Below are positions 8,477-17,600 of a stretch of DNA of 64,000 nucleotides, piece by piece. The position numbers and the translations under genes were made by a program. The notes under the pieces are model-generated. The model saw nothing but the letters and a program-made list of their open reading frames with translations. It did not search any database and was not told where the DNA came from. The DNA is from CAZHJK01 sp964533275 (GTDB lineage Bacteria > Bacillota > Clostridia > Eubacteriales > Garciellaceae), in NCBI GenBank assembly GCA_964533275.1, contig CAZHJK010000002.1:119230-183229 (forward strand). Direction: 5' to 3'. Positions within the stretch are counted from its first letter, which is position 1. Every line of letters begins with the position of its first letter.

Positions 8477-9109
8477 CTATTTCTTAACCTTAATAGTTTC
8501 TTTTATTGAAAGCAGGGTGTTTTTAGGTCCTGGTACCGCCCCTTTAATCAACAATAGATTATTATCTGCATCTACCCTTATAATTTCAAGGTTTTGTACA
8601 GTTATAAGTTTATGTCCCATATGTCCTGGCAATCTTTTACCTTTGAAAACACGAGATGGAGAAGACGACATACCCATGGAACCTGGTCTTCTATGGTATT
8701 TGGAACCGTGAGTCATAGGTCCTCTGTGCTGATTCCATCTTTTTATAACTCCCGCAAAACCTTTACCCTTAGAAACACCTGATACATCGACCTTTTCTCC
8801 TGCTTCAAAGATATCTGCCTTGATTTCCTGTCCTACTTCATATTCATTGTTTTCTAACTTAAACTCTTTTAAATACTTCTTATACTCTGTGTTTGCTTTA
8901 TCAAAATGTCCCTTGCTAGGCTTATTTACTCTTCTTTCCTTTACATATCCAAATCCAAGTTGAACAGCATTATAGCCTTCTTTTTCTTCTTCCTTTTTTT
9001 GAACAATTGTGCAAGGTCCTGCTTCTACAACTGTCACTGGTATTAGTTGACCTTCTTCATTAAAGATTTGAGTCATACCAATTTTTTTTCCTAAAATTGC
9101 TTTGTTCAT
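8477..9109 (-). CDS. rplC: 50S ribosomal protein L3
   Basis: Early assembly protein with a finger reaching the peptidyl-transferase centre, 210 residues. Signature blocks are MNKAILGKKIGMTQIFNEEG, VSKGKGFAGVIKRWNQHRGP and HGSKYHRRPGSMGMSSSP. The start is ATG behind GGGAGGTG. It is the second gene of the S10 cluster. Confidence 0.97.
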   Translation of the reverse strand: MNKAILGKKIGMTQIFNEEGQLIPVTVVEAGPCTIVQKKEEEKEGYNAVQLGFGYVKERRVNKPSKGHFDKANTEYKKYLKEFKLENNEYEVGQEIKADIFEAGEKVDVSGVSKGKGFAGVIKRWNQHRGPMTHGSKYHRRPGSMGMSSSPSRVFKGKRLPGHMGHKLITVQNLEIIRVDADNNLLLIKGAVPGPKNTLLSIKETIKVKK

Positions 9110-9162
9110 TTGTCTTTACACCTCCCAGTATTAGCGGAATACCCTTTGGTATTCATAATAAT

Positions 9163-9471
9163 TTATAGCTTTATTTCTATATCAACACCTGCTGGCAAAT
9201 CCAACCTCATTAAAGCATCCACAGTTTTTGGTGTTGGATTTAAAATATCAATCAATCGCTTATGAGTTCTTTGTTCAAATTGCTCTCTAGAGTCCTTGTA
9301 TTTGTGCACTGCCCTTAGAACTGTAATAACTTCCTTTTCAGTCGGAAGGGGTATTGGTCCAGAAACATCTGCCCCAGTCCTTTTTGCAGTATCTACAATT
9401 TTCTCTGCTGATTGATCTAATACCTTATGATCAAATGCCCTTAACCTAATTCTAATTTTTTGCTTTGCCAT
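9163..9471 (-). CDS. rpsJ: 30S ribosomal protein S10 / NusE
   Basis: Small-subunit head protein that also acts as NusE in transcription antitermination, 102 residues. It has QKIRIRLRAFDHKVLDQSAE at the N-terminus, SGPIPLPTEKEVITVLR, then the SREQFEQRTHKRLIDI motif and PAGVDIEIKL at the end. It is the first gene of the S10-spc cluster, with a roughly 200-base leader in front. Confidence 0.97.
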   Translation of the reverse strand: MAKQKIRIRLRAFDHKVLDQSAEKIVDTAKRTGADVSGPIPLPTEKEVITVLRAVHKYKDSREQFEQRTHKRLIDILNPTPKTVDALMRLDLPAGVDIEIKL

Positions 9472-9684
9472 CTAATTAATTTCCCTCCTTCAATCGCACG
9501 TTTTATTAATTACGTGCAACCGATACTATCGTACACTTTCCCGGGTGTTCCCTATTATATTTTAAAACATTTCCTAGTAAGTGTGATAGATACAGTCGCC
9601 CGATTCAAGATACGGACATTCTCAGTGAAAATTTCCCTAAATCACTTAGGCAACCTTCCACATCATCGCATGTCATTCACAACT
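9472..9684 (-). promoter_or_regulatory. S10-operon 5' leader, about 200 nt, with hairpin near the ribosome-binding site
   Basis: No gene fits the 367-base spacer between rpsJ and tuf. On the minus strand a leader of about 200 bases lies between the putative promoter and rpsJ. It ends in AAGGAGGGAA (9481-9490). Just upstream is a six-base-pair hairpin, GCACGT...ACGTGC (9496-9517), and a short CGATAcTATCG palindrome (9521-9531). The leader could be a regulatory structure for the cluster, but I do not recognise a known ribosomal-leader family in it. Confidence 0.5.
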
Positions 9685-9689
9685 ATTAT

Positions 9690-9718
9690 ATTTTATATTA
9701 ACCCTAGGCTTTTTGCAA
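9690..9718 (-). promoter_or_regulatory. Putative sigma-A promoter of the S10-spc cluster
   Basis: On the minus strand TTGCAA (9713-9718) and TAAAAT (9690-9695) are separated by 17 bases. A TATAAT also occurs a few bases further down but at non-optimal distance. The site follows the tuf terminator and is the only good promoter match ahead of rpsJ. Confidence 0.55.
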
Positions 9719-9771
9719 GGGTTTTTTGATATTTTGTATAGTTTATTAATATAGAGTCTTGATATAAATAA

Positions 9772-9812
9772 TAATAAAGAAGATGAGGAAGAATTCCTCA
9801 CTTCTTTATTAT
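9772..9812 (-). terminator. Intrinsic terminator after tuf (copy 1)
   Basis: On the minus strand GAAGTGAGGAA pairs with TTCCTCATCTTC (one bulged base, three-base loop, 9779-9804) and is followed by TTTATTATTATTTAT. It begins about 35 bases after the tuf stop and separates the str operon from the S10 promoter. Confidence 0.8.
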
Positions 9813-9838
9813 TATTACTATTTATCAAATAGAAATTA

Positions 9839-11032
9839 CTATTCAATAATAGAAGCAACAACACCTGCTCCTACAGTTCTTCCACCTTCACGAATAGCAA
9901 ATCTCAATCCTTCTTCTGTTGCAATTGGTGTAATTAACTCTATTGTCATGGTAATATTGTCTCCTGGCATTACCATTTCTACTCCTTCATCTAGGTCAAC
10001 TACTCCGGTTACATCTGTTGTTCTAAAATAAAATTGTGGTCTGTATCCGTCAAAGAATGGTGTGTGTCTTCCACCCTCTTCTTTTGTTAATACATATACT
10101 TCTGCTCTGAATTTTGTATGGGGCTTAATGGATCCTGGCTTTGCTATTACTTGACCTCTTTCTATGTCATCTCTTTGTACTCCTCTTAATAGCAATCCTA
10201 TATTATCCCCTGCTTGTGCTTGGTCTAATAACTTTCTAAACATTTCTACTCCAGTTACTACTACTTTTCTAGACTCTTCTGCTAATCCTACTATTTCTAT
10301 TTCATCTTGTACCTTTACTATTCCTCTTTCTACTCTTCCTGTTGCTACTGTTCCTCTTCCTGTGATTGAGAAGATATCTTCTACTGGCATTAAAAATGGT
10401 TTATCTGTATCTCTTTCTGGTTCTGGAATATACTCATCTACTGCTTTCATTAGCTCTACTATCTTATCTCCCCACTCACCATCATGATCTTCTAATGCTT
10501 TTAATGCTGATCCGGTTATTATTGGTGTGTCATCTCCTGGGAATTCATACTCTGATAATAGTTCTCTTACTTCCATTTCAACTAATTCTAATAATTCTTC
10601 ATCATCTACCATATCTGCTTTATTTAGGAATACTACTATATATGGTACTCCTACCTGTCTTGATAGTAGAATATGTTCTCTTGTTTGTGGCATTGGACCA
10701 TCTGCTGCTGATACTACTAAGATGGCTCCGTCCATTTGTGCTGCTCCTGTAATCATATTTTTTACATAGTCAGCATGACCTGGGCAGTCTACATGAGCAT
10801 AGTGTCTTGCATCAGTCTCATATTCAACATGGGCTGTTGAAATGGTGATTCCTCTTTCTCTTTCCTCTGGTGCCTTATCTATGTTGTCAAATGCTACTGC
10901 TTCGCCTGTTCCAAATCTCTTGTTTAATACTGATGTTATCGCTGCTGTCAATGTTGTTTTACCGTGGTCAACATGACCTATTGTTCCAATGTTTACATGT
11001 GTTTTATTTCTTTCAAATTTTGCCTTTGCCAT
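9839..11032 (-). CDS. tuf: Elongation factor Tu (copy 1, str operon)
   Basis: GTPase that delivers aminoacyl-tRNA to the ribosomal A site, 397 residues. The GTP-binding motifs are complete: GHVDHGKT (about 19-26), DCPGHADY with the catalytic His, and NKAD. Domains 2 and 3 follow with GTVATGRVERG and the C-terminal GAGVVASIIE. It is the last gene of the str operon behind fusA. A second copy at 26109-27302 is practically identical, differing at residue 10 (Thr here, Pro there) and in the last codon and stop (GAA TAG here, GAG TAA there). Confidence 0.98.
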   Translation of the reverse strand: MAKAKFERNKTHVNIGTIGHVDHGKTTLTAAITSVLNKRFGTGEAVAFDNIDKAPEERERGITISTAHVEYETDARHYAHVDCPGHADYVKNMITGAAQMDGAILVVSAADGPMPQTREHILLSRQVGVPYIVVFLNKADMVDDEELLELVEMEVRELLSEYEFPGDDTPIITGSALKALEDHDGEWGDKIVELMKAVDEYIPEPERDTDKPFLMPVEDIFSITGRGTVATGRVERGIVKVQDEIEIVGLAEESRKVVVTGVEMFRKLLDQAQAGDNIGLLLRGVQRDDIERGQVIAKPGSIKPHTKFRAEVYVLTKEEGGRHTPFFDGYRPQFYFRTTDVTGVVDLDEGVEMVMPGDNITMTIELITPIATEEGLRFAIREGGRTVGAGVVASIIE

Positions 11033-11061
11033 TTTTCTTCCTCCCTTATCATTCTAATGTA

Positions 11062-11083
11062 GCAACCTACAAAGGTAGGTTGC
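11062..11083 (-). other. Perfect hairpin between fusA and tuf
   Basis: GCAACCTAC and GTAGGTTGC form a nine-base-pair stem with a four-base loop in the short fusA-tuf spacer. No U-tract follows on the minus strand, so it is more likely an mRNA processing or stability element than a terminator. Confidence 0.55.
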
Positions 11084-11092
11084 AATTATTTT

Positions 11093-13171
11093 TTATTTGC
11101 CTATTTTACCATCCATTATATCTTGAGCAATACTCTTTGGAACTTCTTCATAATGTGAGAATTGCATTGTATATACTCCTCTACCCTGTGTTTTAGAACG
11201 AAGGTCAGTAGCATAACCAAACATTTCAGATAATGGAACAAAACCTCTAATTACTTGAGCACCTGCTCTAGGTTCCATTCCTTCAATTCTTCCACGACGG
11301 GAATTAACATCTCCCATAACATCACCCATGTACTCTTCCGGTACCGTAATCTCTAACTTAAAGACAGGTTCTAAAAGTACTGGATTAGCTTTTCTAACAC
11401 CATCTTTAAATGCCATAGATCCTGCAATTTTAAATGCCATTTCAGATGAGTCTACTTCATGAAATGATCCATCATAAAGAGTTACCTTGACATCCAGTAT
11501 TGGGTATCCTGCAATAACACCATTTTCCATTGCCTCTTGAATACCATTATCTACTGGGCCAATATATTCCTTAGGAATTGAACCTCCTACTATTTTATTT
11601 ACAAATTCATAACCAGTTCCAGGTTCTTGGGGTTCTAATTCAATCAAAACATGTCCATATTGTCCTCTACCACCAGACTGTCGAGCAAACTTAGCCTCTG
11701 CCTTAGTAGCTTTAGTGATTGTTTCTTTGTAGGCTACCTGTGGCTTACCTACATTAGCTTCAACCTTAAACTCCCTCATCATACGATCTACTAGTATATC
11801 CAAGTGTAGTTCGCCCATGCCTGAGATAATTGTCTGACCTGTTTCTTCATCTGTATAGGTTTTAAAGGTTGGGTCTTCTTCTGCGAGTTTTTGAAGTGCA
11901 ACCCCCATTTTTTCCTGTCCCGCCTTAGTTTTCGGTTCTATAGCAACTGATATAACAGGCTCTGGGAATTCCATAGTTTCAAGAATAACTTTACTATCTT
12001 CATCACAAAGAGTATCTCCTGTGGATGTATCCTTTAAACCTACAGCTGCTGCAATATCTCCAGTATATACTTGAGCTAACTCTTCTCTATGGTTCGCATG
12101 CATTTGAAGTATTCTACCTATTCTTTCCTTCTTACTCTTTGTTGAATTGTATACATAGGATCCTGATTTTAAAATCCCTGAATACACTCTAAAGAATGCT
12201 AATTTCCCAACATAGGGATCACTCATAATTTTAAAAGCTAATGCTGAGAAAGGTTCACTATCATCTGCATGACGTTCTTCTTCTTTTTCTGAATCAGGAA
12301 TTACTCCTTTAATTGGTGGAATATCTAATGGGGATGGCATAAATGCTACCACAGCATCCAATAGGGGTTGAACTCCCTTGTTCTTATAGGAAGAACCACA
12401 TACCACTGGAATAATTTTTACACTTACCGTAGCTTTTCTAATAGCATCCTTCATCTCTTGAATAGAAATTTCTTCTCCCTCAAGGTATTTCATCATTAGT
12501 TCTTCATCTTCATCTGCAATTGATTCTAATAAACTAATTCTATATTCTTCTGCAAGTTCTTTCATGTCCTCGGGAATATCAGTTATTTCTATCTCTTTTC
12601 CAAGGTCATCCCTATAGATTCTTGCATTCATTTCAATTAGATCAATGATACCTGAGAAATTATCTTCTTTTCCGATTGGAAGTTGTATAGGAACTGCATT
12701 TGCGTGCAATCTTTCTTTCATCATATCTAAAACATTATAAAAATCAGCACCCGTAATGTCCATTTTATTTATATATGCCATTCTTGGAACATGATATTTG
12801 TCAGCCTGTCTCCAAACTGTTTCAGATTGGGGCTCGACTCCACCCTTTGCACAGAATACAGCCACTGATCCATCTAGTACTCTTAGTGAACGTTCTACTT
12901 CTACAGTAAAATCCACGTGCCCTGGCGTATCTATAATATTTATTCTATGGTTATCCCATTGAGCTGTAGTTGCTGCTGATGTTATAGTAATTCCTCTTTC
13001 TTGTTCTTGCTCCATCCAGTCCATAGTCGCGGCACCTTCATGGGTTTCCCCAATTTTGTGTACCCTACCAGTGTAGAATAATATACGCTCGGTTGTTGTA
13101 GTTTTTCCGGCATCTATATGAGCCATTATTCCTATATTTCTAGTTTTTTCTAAGGTAAATTGCCTAGGCAC
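11093..13171 (-). CDS. fusA: Elongation factor G
   Basis: Ribosomal translocase GTPase, 692 residues, normal length. G motifs are AHIDAGKTT (about 17-25), QERGITI, DTPGHVDF with the catalytic His, and NKMD. Later domains contain SGGRGQYGHV and the C-terminal VTVPEEYMGDVMGD-type block followed by RRGRIEGMEPR. It lies between rpsG and tuf in the classic str order. A divergent paralogue is encoded at 46889-48961; this copy retains all catalytic residues and is the housekeeping translocase. Confidence 0.98.
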   Translation of the reverse strand: MPRQFTLEKTRNIGIMAHIDAGKTTTTERILFYTGRVHKIGETHEGAATMDWMEQEQERGITITSAATTAQWDNHRINIIDTPGHVDFTVEVERSLRVLDGSVAVFCAKGGVEPQSETVWRQADKYHVPRMAYINKMDITGADFYNVLDMMKERLHANAVPIQLPIGKEDNFSGIIDLIEMNARIYRDDLGKEIEITDIPEDMKELAEEYRISLLESIADEDEELMMKYLEGEEISIQEMKDAIRKATVSVKIIPVVCGSSYKNKGVQPLLDAVVAFMPSPLDIPPIKGVIPDSEKEEERHADDSEPFSALAFKIMSDPYVGKLAFFRVYSGILKSGSYVYNSTKSKKERIGRILQMHANHREELAQVYTGDIAAAVGLKDTSTGDTLCDEDSKVILETMEFPEPVISVAIEPKTKAGQEKMGVALQKLAEEDPTFKTYTDEETGQTIISGMGELHLDILVDRMMREFKVEANVGKPQVAYKETITKATKAEAKFARQSGGRGQYGHVLIELEPQEPGTGYEFVNKIVGGSIPKEYIGPVDNGIQEAMENGVIAGYPILDVKVTLYDGSFHEVDSSEMAFKIAGSMAFKDGVRKANPVLLEPVFKLEITVPEEYMGDVMGDVNSRRGRIEGMEPRAGAQVIRGFVPLSEMFGYATDLRSKTQGRGVYTMQFSHYEEVPKSIAQDIMDGKIGK

Positions 13172-13225
13172 AATATTTCCTCCTTTCTACTATGGGAACT
13201 GCTTCTCTCCCATAATAATAATTAT

Positions 13226-13696
13226 CTACCATCTATAATGAGCAAATGCTTTGTTTGCCTCTGCCATTCTATGCATATCTTCTTTTTTCTTAACTGAAGC
13301 TCCTGTGTTATTAATAGCATCCAAAATTTCTCCAGCCAAACGGGCAACCATAGTTTTTTCCCCTCTTTGTCTGGAATAATTAGTGATCCATCTTAAACCA
13401 AGCGCTTGTCTTCTATCTGGTCTAACTTCCATTGGTACTTGATAGGTAGCTCCACCAACTCGTCTTGCCTTTACCTCTAATACCGGTGTAATATTGTTTA
13501 AAGCTTCTTCAAATACCTCTAAGGCATCTCTCTCTGTTTTCTCTGCTACGATGTCAAAAGCACCATAAACAATTTGTTGAGCTACTCCTCTTTTTCCATC
13601 AAGCATAATGTTATTAATTAATTTAGTAACTAATACACTATTATAAATTGGATCTGCTAGAACTTCTCTTTTTGGTACAGGTCCTTTTCTTGGCAC
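13226..13696 (-). CDS. rpsG: 30S ribosomal protein S7
   Basis: Primary 16S-binding protein that nucleates the small-subunit head, 156 residues. It has MPRKGPVPKREVLADPIYNS at the N-terminus, KLINNIMLDGKRGVAQQIVY, and RRVGGATYQVPMEVRPDRR. It lies between rpsL and fusA. The 138-base gap before it contains a seven-base-pair stem (13739-13756) that may be a regulatory or processing structure. Confidence 0.97.
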   Translation of the reverse strand: MPRKGPVPKREVLADPIYNSVLVTKLINNIMLDGKRGVAQQIVYGAFDIVAEKTERDALEVFEEALNNITPVLEVKARRVGGATYQVPMEVRPDRRQALGLRWITNYSRQRGEKTMVARLAGEILDAINNTGASVKKKEDMHRMAEANKAFAHYRW

Positions 13697-13738
13697 TTTG
13701 CTTCCCTCCTTAATGAATTAAAATTATTCATCGGTACT

Positions 13739-13756
13739 CGACGAATTCATTCGCCG
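13739..13756 (-). other. Hairpin in the rpsL-rpsG spacer
   Basis: CGGCGAA and TTCGTCG pair (one G-U) around a TGAA loop, about 45 bases before the rpsG start. No U-run follows. S7 regulates its operon through the rpsL-rpsG spacer in E. coli; whether this hairpin does the same is inference only. Confidence 0.35.
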
Positions 13757-13834
13757 TTGTGCTTTATTCTATATATATATAAATAAATGTACAAATGTAA
13801 CGATGATTTCACATTTTACAAATAGTAATTAGCG

Positions 13835-14209
13835 TTATTTTTTAGGTCTTTTAGTTCCATACTTTGAACGGCTTTGCGCTCTGTCTTGTACTCCAGCTGT
13901 ATCTAAGGCTCCACGAACAACATGATAACGAACCCCTGGTAAATCCTTTACTCTTCCTCCACGAATAAGCACAACACTATGTTCCTGTAAGTTGTGTCCA
14001 ATACCTGGAATATAAGAAGTAACCTCAATACCATTAGTTAATCTAACTCTGGCAACTTTTCTCAAAGCTGAGTTTGGCTTTTTTGGAGTAGAAGTTTTTA
14101 CAGCAGTACAAACCCCTCTTTTTTGAGGACTACCCTTTAAAGCTGGAGAATCTGATTGACTTGTAATCTCTTTTCTTCCTTTTCTTACTAATTGGCTTAT
14201 GGTTGGCAT
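13835..14209 (-). CDS. rpsL: 30S ribosomal protein S12
   Basis: Decoding-centre protein, 124 residues, in the Firmicutes short form. It carries QKRGVCTAVKTSTPKKPNSA, with the lysines at 43-44 matching the wild-type position where streptomycin-resistance changes occur elsewhere, and the GGRVKDLPGVRYHVVRGALD loop. Both positions read as the sensitive type. It follows ybxF in the str operon. Confidence 0.97.
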   Translation of the reverse strand: MPTISQLVRKGRKEITSQSDSPALKGSPQKRGVCTAVKTSTPKKPNSALRKVARVRLTNGIEVTSYIPGIGHNLQEHSVVLIRGGRVKDLPGVRYHVVRGALDTAGVQDRAQSRSKYGTKRPKK

Positions 14210-14260
14210 TTTTGCACCTCCTTTATTTTATATAGAATACTATGATTCATTTATAGAAAA

Positions 14261-14296
14261 GCTTGCCCATCTACTTTTAGTAGATGGGATACAAGC
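14261..14296 (-). terminator. Hairpin plus short U-run between ybxF and rpsL (possible attenuator)
   Basis: On the minus strand GCTTG, a three-base bulge, then CCCATCTACT pair with AGTAGATGGGCAAGC, followed by TTTTCTATA. The long GC-containing stem with a short T-run suggests partial termination between the ybxF and rpsL genes. I considered a kink-turn for the L7Ae-family protein upstream, but no tandem G-A pairs follow the bulge. Confidence 0.5.
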
Positions 14297-14310
14297 TATA
14301 TCTCATTATA

Positions 14311-14565
14311 CTAACCTTCAGATATTAGTGCAGCCGATGCAGCTTTTATATCAATAGCACAGGCTTTCCCTAACTCCTTCATTGTTTTTACATAACAAAT
14401 CTCTACATTATTTTCTTTACATGCTTTTTTAATTTCATCAAACAAATGTCCATCAACATCCTCTGCAAGATATACTAGTTCTGCTTTATTTTCCCTTATT
14501 GCCTTGCGAGTTTGTTTTATACCAACTACTTTGTTTTCAGAACCATGAATTTTCTCCAGCATCAT
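14311..14565 (-). CDS. ybxF: L7Ae-family K-turn RNA-binding protein (YbxF / RplGB type)
   Basis: 84-residue member of the L7Ae/L30e/YbxF family. The pattern VVGIKQTRKAIRENKAELVY, AEDVDGHLFDEI and the ending KAASAALISEG is typical; the KQT-x-KAI stretch contacts kink-turn RNA in characterised relatives. The gene sits between rpoC and rpsL, exactly where B. subtilis has ybxF, and is the first gene after the str promoter. Its cellular RNA target cannot be read from sequence. Confidence 0.9.
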   Translation of the reverse strand: MMLEKIHGSENKVVGIKQTRKAIRENKAELVYLAEDVDGHLFDEIKKACKENNVEICYVKTMKELGKACAIDIKAASAALISEG

Positions 14566-14609
14566 GCTTTTCCTCCCATTTAGAAGTTCCTAAAAATGCA
14601 TGCTTTATA

Positions 14610-14638
14610 ATTTTAGCACCTTGAATAAATGCTGTCAA
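14610..14638 (-). promoter_or_regulatory. Strong sigma-A promoter of the str operon
   Basis: TTGACA (14633-14638) and TAAAAT (14610-14615) are separated by exactly 17 bases on the minus strand. It starts seven bases after the rpoC stop codon and lies about 45 bases before ybxF. No terminator is visible after rpoC, so rpoBC transcripts may also read into this operon. Confidence 0.8.
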
Positions 14639-14645
14639 CTCTTAA

Positions 14646-17600
14646 TTAGATATCTGGATTTTCACTCATAATTATTCCATCCATGGTATTTTCATTTATT
14701 TCATCATACTCTTCAATAGCGTCTCCCTCTACTATCTCAGTTTCATCCTGCTCACCGGATATTTTTAATGATCGATAACGATTCATACCAGTTCCAGCAG
14801 GGACGAGTTTACCAATAATTACATTTTCCTTTAACCCTACTAGATTATCAACCTTACCCTTTATAGCAGCCTCTGTTAATACTCTAGTAGTTTCTTGGAA
14901 GGAAGCTGCGGACAAGAATGATTCTGTTGCAAGGGATGCCTTTGTTATTCCTAATAATACCCTTTGTGCTGTTGAAGGCTCTCCATCCATTTCTTTTGCC
15001 TTTTTATTTTCTTCTTCAAGGGCAAATATATCCACTAAACCACCTGGCAACAATTCAGTATCTCCTGGTTCATCTATTTTTACTTTTCTCAGCATCTGTC
15101 TGACTATTACTTCAATATGCTTATCATTTATATCTACCCCTTGGAGTCTATATACCATTTGAACTTCCTTAAGCAGATATTGTTGGACTCCGTGGACTCC
15201 TTTAATATTTAAAATATCATGGGGATTAATAGAACCCTCTGTTATTTCATCCCCTGCTTCTATAATATCTCCTTCATATACCTTAACCCTTGAACCATAG
15301 GGTATAACATAATTCTTAGTTTCTCCATCCTCGCCTACTATTATTATTTCTTTTTTCTTTTTAGTCTCTTTAGTCTGTACTGTACCAGCAATTTCGGAAA
15401 TAATCGCTAAGCCCTTAGGCTTTCTTGCCTCAAATAATTCTTCCACCCTTGGTAAACCTTGGGTAATATCATCCCCGGCAACTCCACCGGTATGGAAGGT
15501 ACGCATGGTCAATTGTGTTCCCGGCTCACCAATGGATTGAGCCGCAATAATACCAACGGCTTCTCCAATATTAACCTTTTCACCAGTCGCAAGGTTAAGA
15601 CCATAACATTTAGCACATACCCCTATCTTAGATTGGCAATTTAGAACAGTTCGAATCATAACTGTTTGAATTCCTGAGGATACAATTTCTTCTGCTATAT
15701 CATAAGTGATTAGTTCATTTTTAGCTACAATTATCTCTCCAGTTTCAGGATTTTTTATGTCTTCAAAGGCATATCTTCCATTTATACGATCCATAAGCCC
15801 TTCAACAACTTCACTTCCGTTTTTTATGTCCTTAACCCTATATCCCTGTGTCGTACCGCAGTCTTCTTCTCGAATTATAACATCCTGGCTAACATCAACC
15901 AGTCTTCTAGTTAAATATCCAGAGTCAGCCGTTCTTAGAGCTGTATCGGCAAGACCCTTCCTTGCACCATGGGTGGAGATAAAGAATTCTAATACATCTA
16001 GACCTTCACGGAAGTTAGAGCGAATAGGAAGCTCAATAATCTTTCCGGATGGATTTGCCATCAATCCCCTCATTCCAGCTAATTGACGAATTTGATTCTT
16101 GCTACCTCTAGCTCCGGATGTTGCCATCATGTTAATTGGATTTAATGGATCTAGGTTTTCCATCAGTGCGTTTGTAACAGATTCAGTGGTTTTTGTCCAG
16201 GTACTAATTACTTTTTCATATCTCTCATCATTAGATATTAGACCTCTGCGATAAACTTTTTGTATTCTATCAATCTCTTGGTCAGCCCCTGATAATAACT
16301 CTTTCTTTTTCTCAGGCACAACCATATCACTTACACCTATTGTTATTGCTCCTTTAGTTGAGTACTTAAATCCAAGATTTTTTATTTCATCCAATAATAC
16401 AGATGTATCTGCTGAGCCATATTTCCTGTAGGACCTGCCTGCTATATTAGAAAGCAGTTTCTTATCCACAAGTTCATCTATTTCTAAGACAAACTCATTT
16501 TCAGGAATACCTCTATCAACAAAACCTAAATCCTGAGGAATAACTTCATTTAAAATAAATCTTCCTACTGTGCTCTCTACTATCTTAGATTTTAATTTAC
16601 CATCTATTTCCTTGGTTACTCTTACCTTTACCCTTGCATGAAGTTTTACAACTCCATCTTGATATGCCATTAACATTTCATTAATATCTGAAAAAACCTT
16701 GCCTTCGCCCTTTTCACCAGCTACTTCTACAGTTAGATAGTATGTTCCAAGAACCATGTCTTGGGTAGGACTTACTACTGGTGCACCATCCTGGGGTTTT
16801 AAAATGTTATTAGCAGCTAACATTAGAAATCTTGCTTCCGCTTGAGCCTCCATAGATAAGGGAACATGTACTGCCATTTGGTCTCCATCAAAGTCAGCAT
16901 TATAAGCTGTACAAACTAATGGATGTAATTTAATAGCCCTACCCTCTACTAACACAGGTTCAAAGGCTTGAATCCCTAACCTATGCAGGGTGGGAGCACG
17001 GTTAAGTAATACTGGATGCTGTTTAATTACTTGTTCTAATACATCCCAAACTTCAGGTTTTAACCGTTCTACCATCCTTTTTGCGCTTTTTATATTATGA
17101 GCATAGTTTTTCTTAACTAACTCTTTCATCACAAATGGTTTAAAAAGTTCTATTGCCATTTCCTTTGGTAACCCACACTGATACATCTTAAGTTCGGGTC
17201 CAACCACAATTACCGAACGACCTGAATAATCAACACGCTTGCCAAGTAAATTTTGACGGAAACGCCCTTGCTTACCCTTAAGCATATCACTTAGGGATTT
17301 TAAAGGTCTATTTCCAGGACCGGTAACAGGTCTACCTCTTCTCCCATTATCAATTAAAGCATCTACTGCTTCTTGTAACATTCGTTTTTCATTTCTAACT
17401 ATAATATCCGGTGCTTCTAAATCTAAAAGTCTTTTTAATCGATTATTCCTATTTATCACTCTTCTGTATAAGTCATTTAAATCTGAGGTTGCAAAACGTC
17501 CTCCATCTAATTGAACCATCGGTCTTAACTCCGGTGGTATAACAGGAATAACATCTAATACCATCCAATCTGGTCTATTTCCAGATTTTCTAAAGGCTTC

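Noticed and set aside
10366..10752. Long plus-strand leucine-rich ORF opposite tuf (also repeated at 26636-27022)
   Set aside because: It is an antisense shadow of tuf, duplicated only because tuf is duplicated; no ribosome-binding site and no recognisable protein.
14261..14296. Kink-turn RNA for the L7Ae-family protein
   Set aside because: There is a three-base bulge, but the pairs after it are ordinary Watson-Crick pairs, not the tandem G-A pairs a kink-turn needs.
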